Program-made: the position numbers and the translations under genes
Shown: positions 34,741 to 42,752 of the stretch, one piece after another
How the letters are laid out: each line of letters begins with the position of its first letter
Numbering within the stretch: the first letter of the stretch is position 1
Notes under the pieces: generated by a model
Database searches by the model: none
The model's input: only the letters and a program-made list of their open reading frames with translations
Told to the model about the DNA's origin: nothing
Assembly: GCA_016793445.1 (NCBI GenBank)
Contig: JAEUME010000019.1
Coordinates: 34,234 to 98,233 of the forward strand
Source: Hyphomicrobium sp.
GTDB lineage: Bacteria; Pseudomonadota; Alphaproteobacteria; Rhizobiales; Hyphomicrobiaceae
Reading direction: 5' to 3'
DNA length: 64,000 nucleotides

Positions 34741-35621
34741 GCGGCGCTCGCGGCTGCCGGCGCAGCGGCTGTTGCGCCCATCGTCGCCGCCTCGACTTCG
34801 TCGATACCCGGACGCTCCCTGTTGGAAATCGTTTTGCGCCCATGCTCAATGGCCACTTGCGGAATAGCCCCATTCATGAACGCCAGAAGCGACTGCTTCA
34901 CGACGACGTAAAGGCGCAGCCTTTTCTCCCGGACAGCCTTCATCTTCGTGGCGATCGGCGCCACCACGCTGTAGGAAAAGAAGATCCCCGCAAAAGTTCC
35001 GACGAGCGCGGCTGCGATAAGCTTGCCAAGCACTTCCGGCGACTCGCTGATCGCGCCCATGGCCTTTGTCACGCCAAGGACTGCGGCAATGATCCCGATG
35101 GCAGGCAGCCCGTCACCGACCGTGGTCAACGCGTGGTATGCCTTCAATCGGTCGTGCCGGATGGTTTCGATTTCCTCTTCCATGAGGGCCTCGATCTCAT
35201 GGGTGCGAGCGTTCCCCATGATGAGAAGACGCATGTAATCGCAGATGAAGTCCGTGAGGTCCTTGTCGGCCAGGACCGTCGGCGCCTTGGCGAAGACCTC
35301 GGAGGCCTCGGGCGCATCAATGAGGGACTCGATCTCCGCCCTGGATTTGCTGCGGACAGCGCGCATGAGCGTGAACATCAAGGCCAGGACTTCAACATAA
35401 TCCTGATGCTTCGGCGTCGCCTGCTTGAATGCCTCGACAACGCCAGCGCCGCAATCCTTGATCACCTTCATTGAGTTGGCGACGACAAATGTGCCAAGCG
35501 CGGTGCCGAGAATGATGACGTACTCCCATGGTTGCCAGATCACGGCCACCTTGCCGCCCATGGCCATGAAGCCACCCAGCATGCAGATGAGCGTGATGAT
35601 GATGCCAACGATGATAGTCAT
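34737..35621 (-). CDS. motA: flagellar motor stator protein MotA
   Basis: MotA is the proton-channel partner of MotB. The 294 residues have four membrane helices (two at about 1-50, two at about 165-220). Family motifs include MTIIVGIIITLICMLGGFMA, then GDGLPAIGIIAAVLGVTKAM and GTFAGIFFSYSVVAPIATKM. The cytoplasmic loop holds the charged residues that meet FliG (MRAVRSKSRAEIESLIDAPE). The end is an alanine-rich tail. It is the first gene of motA-fliM-fliN-fliG-flhB and divergent from the DUF1217 gene; the 131-base gap must hold both promoters. Confidence 0.96.
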   Translation of the reverse strand: MTIIVGIIITLICMLGGFMAMGGKVAVIWQPWEYVIILGTALGTFVVANSMKVIKDCGAGVVEAFKQATPKHQDYVEVLALMFTLMRAVRSKSRAEIESLIDAPEASEVFAKAPTVLADKDLTDFICDYMRLLIMGNARTHEIEALMEEEIETIRHDRLKAYHALTTVGDGLPAIGIIAAVLGVTKAMGAISESPEVLGKLIAAALVGTFAGIFFSYSVVAPIATKMKAVREKRLRLYVVVKQSLLAFMNGAIPQVAIEHGRKTISNRERPGIDEVEAATMGATAAAPAAASAA

Positions 35622-35752
35622 GAAAAGCCCTTCACGAATCGGCTTTCAGAGTCTTTGGCCGCGCTTGCGTGGGACTGGTGGCGAGGGCCCGCTCCGCAAG
35701 GCCGGCTCAAGCCCGAACCTGCAACATCGGTCAATTGCTGCGGGGCGAAGGC

Positions 35753-36535
35753 ATGATTCCGACATTGATGGGCTACAAGCAGATCACCAGGGATGTCCAG
35801 GCATCGCTGCGAACAATTGCCGGCGATCGCATGGTGCAGCGGGAGACGGCCTATTACGAAGCGACAATCTCCAAAATTAAATCGGTCGGCGACTTCATGG
35901 CGGACAAGCGCATCTACGCCTATGTGCTGCACGCTTTCGGCATGGACGATGTGGCGGCCTCCAAGGCTCTTATCCGCAAGGTGCTGGAAGGCGGCGTCGA
36001 CGACAGACAATCCCTGGCCAATTCCTTGGCCGATTCCCGATTCAAGGAGCTTGCAGAAACTTTCAATTTCGCCCGCTATGGCACGGCCACGACGACTTTT
36101 ACCAGGACCCAGAAGGGTACCGTCGATCGATACATGCGCACGACACTGGAGGAATCCGCGGGACAGACCAACGAAGGCGTGCGATTGGCGCTCTACTTCC
36201 AGCGCAAGGCGCCCGGATTGACCAGCATCTACCAGATCCTCGGCGACAAGGCGCTCTACAAGGTGGTCGAAACAGCTCTTTCCCTGCCCTCCTCGCTTCC
36301 CGCCGTCGGTGTGGAGAAACAGGCGTCGATCATATCGGCAAAACTCGACATCACCTCGCTCAAGGATGCCGCCAAGCTCGACAAGCTCATCGAGCGCTTT
36401 TCCAGCCTCTGGGATCTTGCGCAGAACGACATGAGTTCGGTGCCCGCCTTGCAGCTTTTCCAGTCGGGCGCCACGTCCGGCATTTCCATGGACACTCTTG
36501 CATCAATCCAGAAACTATCCTCGAGCACGCGCTGA
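35753..36535 (+). CDS. DUF1217-family flagellar protein
   Basis: The product has 260 residues and matches the helical DUF1217 proteins found beside flgF in Rhizobiales flagellar clusters. A recurrent pattern is visible: IKSVGDFMADKRIYAYVLHA, then FGMDDVAASKALIRKVLEGG, and later repeats with similar spacing. Its exact role is unknown to me; it may be a rod- or export-related factor. I start at MIPTLMGYKQ, after GAAGG, because the 28 codons upstream are not protein-like. flgF starts one base after its stop. Confidence 0.78.
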   Translation: MIPTLMGYKQITRDVQASLRTIAGDRMVQRETAYYEATISKIKSVGDFMADKRIYAYVLHAFGMDDVAASKALIRKVLEGGVDDRQSLANSLADSRFKELAETFNFARYGTATTTFTRTQKGTVDRYMRTTLEESAGQTNEGVRLALYFQRKAPGLTSIYQILGDKALYKVVETALSLPSSLPAVGVEKQASIISAKLDITSLKDAAKLDKLIERFSSLWDLAQNDMSSVPALQLFQSGATSGISMDTLASIQKLSSSTR

Positions 36536-36536
36536 C

Positions 36537-37256
36537 ATGCAATCGAACCTTTATATCTCGCTCTCGGCGCAGCTCGCGCTGTTGAAGCGCATGGAGGGCG
36601 TTGCCCAAAACGTCGCCAATGTATCGACTCCCGGTTATCGTGCAGAACGCATCTCGTTTCAGGAGTATCTATCGCGGCAACCGGGCCTAACGACGAGTTT
36701 CGTCCAAAGCGGTCAAACCTATTTGTCTTCTCAAGCGGGTGCGCTCGAGAAGACGGGGAATCCCTATGACATTGCTGTCAATGGCGATGCGTGGCTCGGC
36801 ATTTCCACGCCCCAAGGGATCGCCTACACGCGGGACGGACGTTTCAGCCTCAGTCCGCAAGGCGAGCTGCTTTCGGTCCAAGGTTTTCCGCTCATAGACA
36901 TCGGCGACAGCCCTATCCAGATCGACACCGGCGGGCGCGTCCCGTCGATCGGCAAGGACGGTTCGATCTCCAGGGACGGACGGACGATTGCCACCATCGG
37001 CTTGTTTCGAATTCCCCCCGACGCACAACTGCGCCGGGGGGAAAACGGAAGTGTCGTGCCTGACCGTCCGGCCGAGCCGCAGATCGACTTCAATGCCGCT
37101 TCGATCTCGCAGGGCTACATCGAGAGGTCGAACGTGGAACCGGTGAAAGAGATGACGCACCTCATTACCATCCAGCGCAATTTCGACGCCATATCCAACG
37201 CCGTAAGCGAGATCGAGGATGGACTTTCGAGCGCGATCCGCACGCTGGGCGCCTGA
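36537..37256 (+). CDS. flgF: proximal rod protein FlgF
   Basis: FlgF is a proximal rod subunit. The 239 residues carry the rod N-terminal motif (VAQNVANVSTPGYRAERISF), the FlgF block GDAWLGISTPQGIAYTRDGR, and the C-terminal VKEMTHLITIQRNFDAISNA. The start MQSNLYIS follows the DUF1217 stop by one base. It belongs to the plus-strand operon with fliI, 44 bases downstream. Confidence 0.95.
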   Translation: MQSNLYISLSAQLALLKRMEGVAQNVANVSTPGYRAERISFQEYLSRQPGLTTSFVQSGQTYLSSQAGALEKTGNPYDIAVNGDAWLGISTPQGIAYTRDGRFSLSPQGELLSVQGFPLIDIGDSPIQIDTGGRVPSIGKDGSISRDGRTIATIGLFRIPPDAQLRRGENGSVVPDRPAEPQIDFNAASISQGYIERSNVEPVKEMTHLITIQRNFDAISNAVSEIEDGLSSAIRTLGA

Positions 37257-37300
37257 CGGTCTGCACCCATTTGCAGCGGTTGAAAACACAGGAGCTAGCA

Positions 37301-38626
37301 ATGTCCGACAGGCTCTCTGCAATCGCGCGCTTCACGAAGACCCATGCGGGAAAAGCGCGCGCCGTAAGTATTTGCGGCAAGGTTTGCGAGGCCGGGACGA
37401 GCCACCTGCGCGTGCGGGGATTGTCGTGCTTTGCGACGCCCGGCGACATGATCAACGTGATGGGAGAGCAGCGCGCGGAACTTGCCGAAATCGTGCAAAT
37501 CGAAGCGGATAGCGTGCTCGCCATTCCTTATGAGAAGCGCAGCGGCGTGCGGCTTGGGGCGCGTGCGATGCTGACAGGACGCCCGTCTATTCGACCCCAT
37601 TCCAGCTGGCTAGGCCGGGTGATCGACCCGCTTGGCACGCCTGTTGACGATGGTGGCGCGCTGACCGCCGGCGCCGAGCCCGTCACACTCGATGGCGAAC
37701 CACCGCGCGCGATGGAGCGCAACCGCGTCTTGCAGCCGCTGCGAACGGGCATCAAAGCTATCGATGCCTTCATGCCGATCTGTACCGGACAACGCATCGG
37801 CATTTTCGCCGGAACCGGCGTTGGCAAATCAACCCTGCTCGCCATGTTTGCACAAGTCCCGGATGTTTCGGTCGTCGTCCTTGCCCTTGTGGGAGAGCGC
37901 GGACGCGAGGTGCGTGAATTTCTGGAAGACGTCCTGGGTGCAAGGCGTGCGCGCGTCATCGCCGTCGTTTCGACGGGCGACGACAGCGCGGCACTACGGC
38001 GCAATGCTGCCAAGACGGCGATGACCCTTGCGGAATACTTCCGCGACCGGAGTGAACGCGTCCTCCTGATGATCGATTCGGTGACACGATTTGCGCACGC
38101 GCAACGCGAATATGCCCTTTCGGCCGGAGAGCCGGCGGTCGCACGCGGCTATCCTCCAAGCGTATTTGCAGAGACCGCCAAACTCCTTGAGAGGGCGGGA
38201 CCGGGTCCACGCGGCATGGGCGACATCACCATGATTGCAACTGTTCTCGTAGATGGTGACGACCATAACGACCCCATCGCGGATGCCGCCCGCGGTATTC
38301 TCGATGGACATATCGTGCTGGACAGGAAGATTGCCGCAACGGGCCGTTGGCCGGCGATCGACTTGCTGGCTTCCCTGTCGCGTCTGGCGCCGAAGGCCTG
38401 GACCACAGCCGAGCAAAGCGTCGTGCAGTCGGCCCGCGCGACGATCGCCCGCTTCGAGGATACGCGTGATCTGCGCATGATTGGGGGATATCAACCTGGG
38501 TCTGATCCTGAACTCGATCAAGCCGTGGCACTAACCCCCAAGCTCTATGACATGCTCAAGCAACGCCCCGATGATATCGGTTCGGAGGGCATCATCGCTC
38601 AGATCGCCGGTCTGCTGAGGCTTTAG
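37301..38626 (+). CDS. fliI: flagellum-specific ATPase FliI
   Basis: FliI energises export-substrate loading. The 441 residues have a Walker A motif (GIFAGTGVGKST, about 167-178), a Walker B strand (VLLMIDSVTRFAHAQREYAL) and the ATPase block GYPPSVFAETAKLLERAGPG. The N-terminal beta barrel covers about 1-95. I start at MSDRLSAI, which is preceded by AGGAG at the right spacing, rather than ten codons earlier. The ATPase is far from its partner fliH but belongs to the same cluster. Confidence 0.96.
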   Translation: MSDRLSAIARFTKTHAGKARAVSICGKVCEAGTSHLRVRGLSCFATPGDMINVMGEQRAELAEIVQIEADSVLAIPYEKRSGVRLGARAMLTGRPSIRPHSSWLGRVIDPLGTPVDDGGALTAGAEPVTLDGEPPRAMERNRVLQPLRTGIKAIDAFMPICTGQRIGIFAGTGVGKSTLLAMFAQVPDVSVVVLALVGERGREVREFLEDVLGARRARVIAVVSTGDDSAALRRNAAKTAMTLAEYFRDRSERVLLMIDSVTRFAHAQREYALSAGEPAVARGYPPSVFAETAKLLERAGPGPRGMGDITMIATVLVDGDDHNDPIADAARGILDGHIVLDRKIAATGRWPAIDLLASLSRLAPKAWTTAEQSVVQSARATIARFEDTRDLRMIGGYQPGSDPELDQAVALTPKLYDMLKQRPDDIGSEGIIAQIAGLLRL

Positions 38627-38653
38627 CCAAACAGGCGGACCAAGCACGCGAGG

Positions 38654-39319
38654 CTAGGTGCGCAATGACGGTTCGAAGGTCTCGTCCTGGCGCTTCTCGT
38701 GCCGTAACGTGAGCAAACGCAACTGATCCCTCTTGATCTGCTCGTAGAAGGCTTGGGCGTCGCGGTGCTGCGCCGGCATCGCGCTTGCGGTCTCGCCCGA
38801 AAACGGCTTCGCCAAGCCGTCAGCGGCGACGAACTGAACGGTCACTTGCCTCGCCTCAACTGAAACTCCTGCTAGCCGTGCCTCGGATCTGGGTACCGCC
38901 GATTGTGTGCCATCGATTGACATCCAACTAGCTTCCTCGCGCCGCCGAGCTATCAACCCCGGCAATATCTCACCGGCAGCTCTATTATATTGCAGGAAGA
39001 TGCGGCGAACCTCACTGGCGTCACCACTTTGTACGGCGGCGCCAAGTCCCGCCTGCATCCAGGCTGGGCCGGCATTGAACGTCAGCGATGTCAGCGCGGC
39101 CCTCATTCCCTCCTCAAGGCCGGGCGCAAACCCGTCAACAAGCGATTCAGCCCTGGAAATCTCCACTTGGAAGCGGCGCTCCGCTTCCTCAACCGAAATC
39201 CTTTCCCCTGCGAACTGCGCCTTGGTCCCGTAACCGTTTGTGTTTTGGGCATAATCCCATCGGGTCCGAGCTGAAAATCCTTCAAAGCGCTTGATTGTAT
39301 TCAGAAAGGAAGCGTGCAT
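38654..39319 (-). CDS. GH24 (phage-type) lysozyme/muramidase
   Basis: The N-terminal 130 residues match the T4-lysozyme family: the acid catalyst is in IKRFEGFSARTRWDYA (Glu13), followed by NGYGTKAQFAGERISVEEAE and LTSLTFNAGPAWMQAG. The C-terminal 90 residues are an unrelated polar tail. There is no signal peptide, so export would need the flagellar system or another route. It lies tail-to-tail with fliI. Because the rod-binding FlgJ here has no hydrolase domain, this may be the enzyme that opens peptidoglycan for the rod; a prophage remnant is the alternative. Confidence 0.8.
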   Translation of the reverse strand: MHASFLNTIKRFEGFSARTRWDYAQNTNGYGTKAQFAGERISVEEAERRFQVEISRAESLVDGFAPGLEEGMRAALTSLTFNAGPAWMQAGLGAAVQSGDASEVRRIFLQYNRAAGEILPGLIARRREEASWMSIDGTQSAVPRSEARLAGVSVEARQVTVQFVAADGLAKPFSGETASAMPAQHRDAQAFYEQIKRDQLRLLTLRHEKRQDETFEPSLRT

Positions 39320-39611
39320 GGCGGCACCGGATTGAGCCTGGTTGGCGAAAGATTATGCATGATGGCTTGCGCCAACCCGGCGGAACGCTGCGCGAGGTAA
39401 GTCGCTGAGGTTACCCCATGGTATCCGGCGATATGAAAGATGTGATCACATCTGCCGCACCAACGCCTGTTAGCAGTAGGAGACTGCAATCTTATCAACG
39501 TCTATTTCGAGACAACCCAACTGCAGCAGGCACGTGTTCCAAAAGCGCACTTTTCATCCGTCGCAAAACTGTCATAACTCCCCGGATGCCAAACATGACG
39601 GGGACACAGGA
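39320..39611. other. intergenic region before the kinase-methyltransferase fusion gene
   Basis: No gene is supported. Short frames here are not protein-like. It must contain the promoters of the divergent lysozyme and fusion genes. I see no repeat, tRNA or strong hairpin. Confidence 0.5.
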
Positions 39612-41036
39612 ATGAGTGCGGCTCTGGAAGGTGCACAAATGGATGACGGGCACTTGCACGCCCTGCCTTCCACGACAAAGGATGGCACCAGCCGTTCCAC
39701 GACCCTGACAGTTCTGACCGGTTTGCCGGGAACCGGAAAAACGTCGACTCTCATTCGCTTGCTTCAAGAGCATCAAGCGGCGGGCCGGGATGTTAAGCTG
39801 TATTTATCTGCTGAAAACTCACTTCTGACGCAACGCCCCAATGTCGTGGCCGGGGGCAGGATGGGTTGCCGCAATCCCAAGCTCAGTTTCACGATCAGCG
39901 AAGTGTTGAAAACTGACCAGGCGATCGAAAGATTGGTGTACGCAGCGCCGGGAAGTGTTGCGGCATTTGATGAAGCCCAATATTTTCAGCCGCAGATTGT
40001 GCCATCGTGGATCGCCGCGGCAAATCGCGGGGTGCACGTCATCGTAAGTACGCCCTCCGCCTCACAGCGGGCTGCATTGTCCGCCAAAGCGATCCAACTC
40101 ACAGATCTCAACGTGCCCTGTGCCGCATGCGGAAAAAGGAAATCTACTGTGGTGATCTACAAAGAAAATCTTGCTCAGCCGACGCAGGTCTGTGGAAGCT
40201 GCGAATCCGACCATTACGAGCGCACGGTCGCCCAGTTGCTGAATGACGTCCGGGAGAGCGAACCGTTCAAGGGTGAGAACAGGACCTATCAACCCTTTTA
40301 TGACCTGCCAATGAAGGGCTGGACGTTCGTGCGTGGCGACTCGCCGGCGCGTTTCGAAATTATCCGGAGTGCTTTATCCAAGTATCCCTACATTAAGGTC
40401 GATCCCACGAACCCCGGGCGGGAATACACCTATGTGGACGTTGGCTGCTGCTCTGGGTTCTTCTGCGATGCTTTCACGACGCACGGCTTCTCGTCGACCG
40501 GTGTTGACGTAACGAAGCACTTCATCGACTGGGCAAAGCGGGTTGCTCTTTTGAAACGGCAGAGCATTAGATATCTGCAGGAGGATGCTGAAAAGTTTTT
40601 GACGTCGAGCAACTCGCAATTCGATGTGACGTCATCCTTCGCCACAATCCAGTGGGTCATGGCGCAGCGTAATTACAACGCTGGCGTCAATTGCTTCAAG
40701 GCACTGTTCGACCGCACACGCCACGTCTGTATAGTCGAGATGGGCTATTCGACCGAGGACATCTATAAGACAAAAATTCTCGACCGACCCACCGAGATCG
40801 ACAAGGACTGGGTTTTGCGCATCATGAATGAGCATGGCAATTTTGCGCATATCGACTTCTACCCGGCAGGTCATCTGGGCATCTGGCGAGATATCTTCGT
40901 CGGTTATAAGAAAATGCCGGCTGACAAGCCCGTCTCGCCGGCCATCGACTGGAGTTCCGGCCTCAGATCACGTGCCCGCCGCGCCGTTAGGCGCCTCGTG
41001 GAAAAAACGCGCAGAAGGACCGGGAACGGGAGCTGA
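39612..41036 (+). CDS. fusion of thymidine-kinase-like P-loop domain and SAM methyltransferase
   Basis: This 474-residue protein joins two enzymes. Residues 30-205 show a P-loop (GLPGTGKTST, 37-46), an acidic motif like the DEAQF of type II thymidine kinases (FDEAQYF, 119-125) and a four-cysteine zinc site (CAAC and CGSC, Cys170/173/194/197) at the place seen in those kinases. Residues 225-440 form a class I methyltransferase (YVDVGCCSGFFCDAF motif I at 274-288, then GVDVTKHF). The basic tail (RSRARRAVRR) is unusual. Codon use is less GC-rich than the flagellar genes. The pairing hints at modification of a nucleoside or nucleotide-linked substrate, but this is inference. The start is uncertain by 9-26 codons. 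Confidence 0.75.
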   Translation: MSAALEGAQMDDGHLHALPSTTKDGTSRSTTLTVLTGLPGTGKTSTLIRLLQEHQAAGRDVKLYLSAENSLLTQRPNVVAGGRMGCRNPKLSFTISEVLKTDQAIERLVYAAPGSVAAFDEAQYFQPQIVPSWIAAANRGVHVIVSTPSASQRAALSAKAIQLTDLNVPCAACGKRKSTVVIYKENLAQPTQVCGSCESDHYERTVAQLLNDVRESEPFKGENRTYQPFYDLPMKGWTFVRGDSPARFEIIRSALSKYPYIKVDPTNPGREYTYVDVGCCSGFFCDAFTTHGFSSTGVDVTKHFIDWAKRVALLKRQSIRYLQEDAEKFLTSSNSQFDVTSSFATIQWVMAQRNYNAGVNCFKALFDRTRHVCIVEMGYSTEDIYKTKILDRPTEIDKDWVLRIMNEHGNFAHIDFYPAGHLGIWRDIFVGYKKMPADKPVSPAIDWSSGLRSRARRAVRRLVEKTRRRTGNGS

Positions 41037-41706
41037 CACGCTCGTCGGCCTGGGCGGCGCAGAGCGGTTCGCGATCAAGCGTGTTCTGAAAAGGATGCGC
41101 ACTTGGCGAACTGCTCATGCACCGGCTCCTGCACGGCACTGAATTACTTCCACGCATCTTGCGGTTTGCCGCCCTCACCTTCACCGCAACAAGCGGAACC
41201 GAGGCGACGTGAGGGGGTGGCGTATTTCTGAATGCCATGCGGTGGTTCTCATCCTCGAGCGCCTTTCGCCGCTCGGTGTCAGACGCCCAACTCCCTGCCG
41301 CCACATGGTCCACTCGTAAAGCGTCACGGTGCTCACCCCGTACGCCGCAGATCTGAAATGAAATGTGATCGTTTGGCGGTCCGCACGGCCGCTACTGCCA
41401 ATTCCTCCGCATTTCCAAGAAATATGCTGGTTGCCATTACGTAATCGAGGTCTATTGCCGTCGTGATTACAAGAAGCGGAGTATTTCTCAAACCAATTTC
41501 TGCCATTCTTTCATTGCGTTACTCAAACAAGGGGGATTTCAAGTTTTGAAGTGAATTCGAAATTGGGGACGCCGGATGCGCATTTGCGCTGGTTTAATTG
41601 GCGCTTCCAATGGGCGCAAGCGCAGACATCCCTGGTTCGGCGCGTGCGGCCGATCGGATCATCCCTCGCCTGCGCCAGCTTATGATTATGAGAGACGGGA
41701 GGAAGC
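41037..41706. other. low-coding region with a decayed transposase fragment
   Basis: No intact gene is supported across these 670 bases. A broken transposase fragment lies at about 41230-41360 on the minus strand. The rest holds only short frames without family resemblance. It looks like the scar of one or more past insertions next to the fusion gene. Confidence 0.5.
41230..41360 (-). pseudogene. decayed IS3-type transposase OrfA fragment
   Basis: Two minus-strand frames together recall the helix-turn-helix and leucine-zipper start of IS3-type OrfA. One frame gives AAYGVSTVTLYEW (helix-turn-helix with the conserved GVS...T.Y.W), and 45 bases later another frame gives RRKALEDENHRM (the usual LkxLEdENxrL zipper). 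The order and spacing fit, but a frameshift separates them and the flanks are not conserved. No inverted repeats or OrfB were found. Confidence 0.5.
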
Positions 41707-41709
41707 GTG

Positions 41710-41904
41710 ATGGTATCGACGTTTCTTGACCTGATCGGCACGCTTCTGTGGCCGCTTGTATTGTCCGTTGCCGCCTGGGTTATCGTGATCAAAGCGTTGG
41801 CTGGGACGGACGAGATTTCAGAGGTCGTGCAGACGCTGACCCGGCCCGATGGTGTTGAAAAAAACGCAAAACATGGAGGAGCTTCACTACGCCACAGACA
41901 TTAG
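41710..41904 (+). CDS. small single-pass membrane protein
   Basis: The 64-residue protein has one membrane helix (about 7-30: LIGTLLWPLVLSVAAWVIVI) and a short polar tail. The ATG is preceded by a good site (GGAGG, 8 bases upstream). The family is not recognised. It lies 36 bases before the YceI gene on the same strand, so it may be cotranscribed. Confidence 0.5.
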   Translation: MVSTFLDLIGTLLWPLVLSVAAWVIVIKALAGTDEISEVVQTLTRPDGVEKNAKHGGASLRHRH

Positions 41905-41940
41905 AGAAGCGACCACAATTTGTTCGGAGTATGCGTAGCC

Positions 41941-42543
41941 ATGAGATCTATTCCATCAATTGTCACGCTGCGAACGGCACTCCCAGCCCTCTTTGCCGCC
42001 GAACTCATTGTCGCCTCTACATTGCCCGCAAGTGCCCGCCGCTTTGAATTCGATCAGCGCCGCACAGAAGTCCGCTTCGTCTACAAAATGGCCTATTCAA
42101 CACAGCGCGGCCGCTTCACCAAAGTGAGCGGCACGCTCGATTACGATGAAGCCGCGCCCGAAAAAAGCAAGATTAAGGCTTCGATTGTGGCGGCCAGTCT
42201 CACGACCGGCGAGGCGCTCGTCGACAACGAACTCAAAGGCACCGCGTTTTTTAACGTCGAGACCTCTCCCGTCATCGCCTTCAAGAGCCTCGCTGTAAAG
42301 CCGCGCTCGGCAACGGCGGCAGACGTCTCGGGTGAGATTACCGTCAACGGCATCACCAAGCCCGTCACGCTGAAAATCGTCCTGGAGCCGCACGACGATC
42401 CGGCGCTCAAGCATGACGCCGGCGCGCGCAAATTCGTCGGCACCACACGAATCCAGCGCAGCGCATTCAACATGACAGACTATCAGTCGATGGTCGGCGA
42501 CGACATCGATATAGAAATCGACGCGATCGTCCGGCCGAAATAG
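41941..42543 (+). CDS. YceI-family periplasmic protein
   Basis: The 200-residue product has a signal peptide (cleavage near LPASARR) and a YceI/lipocalin-like domain. Family features include RFTKVSGTLDYDEAAPEKSK, then IKASIVAASLTTGEALVDNE and LKGTAFFNVETSPVIAFKS, and the closing FNMTDYQSMVGDDIDIEID. YceI proteins bind polyisoprenoids or other amphiphiles in the periplasm. I start at MRSIPSIV; a TTG seven codons earlier is unlikely. It converges on the outer-membrane protein gene after 209 bases with no clear terminator. Confidence 0.9.
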   Translation: MRSIPSIVTLRTALPALFAAELIVASTLPASARRFEFDQRRTEVRFVYKMAYSTQRGRFTKVSGTLDYDEAAPEKSKIKASIVAASLTTGEALVDNELKGTAFFNVETSPVIAFKSLAVKPRSATAADVSGEITVNGITKPVTLKIVLEPHDDPALKHDAGARKFVGTTRIQRSAFNMTDYQSMVGDDIDIEIDAIVRPK

Positions 42544-42752
42544 GCCGTTCCCACCAACTCTGGCCGCCAACTGCGGTGCGCGCCGCGTGGCTCGCCGTCG
42601 AAGGCTGCAATGCTTTGCTTGGGTTGGCGACGACGCGCCGACGTGCGCTTCAAAGTCCGATGGCCTTTTTCCAAACGCAGTTTTTGTTTTCTGGATGCGC
42701 TCCAAACCGGACTCTCCGCCTCGATCCGGAACCGCCAACCCCGCACTTGTAT

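Noticed and set aside
40987..41313. 108-codon minus-strand frame as an intact gene
   Set aside because: Only about 20 residues resemble a transposase start; the rest overlaps the fusion gene and is low in hydrophobic residues, so it is treated as part of a decayed element.
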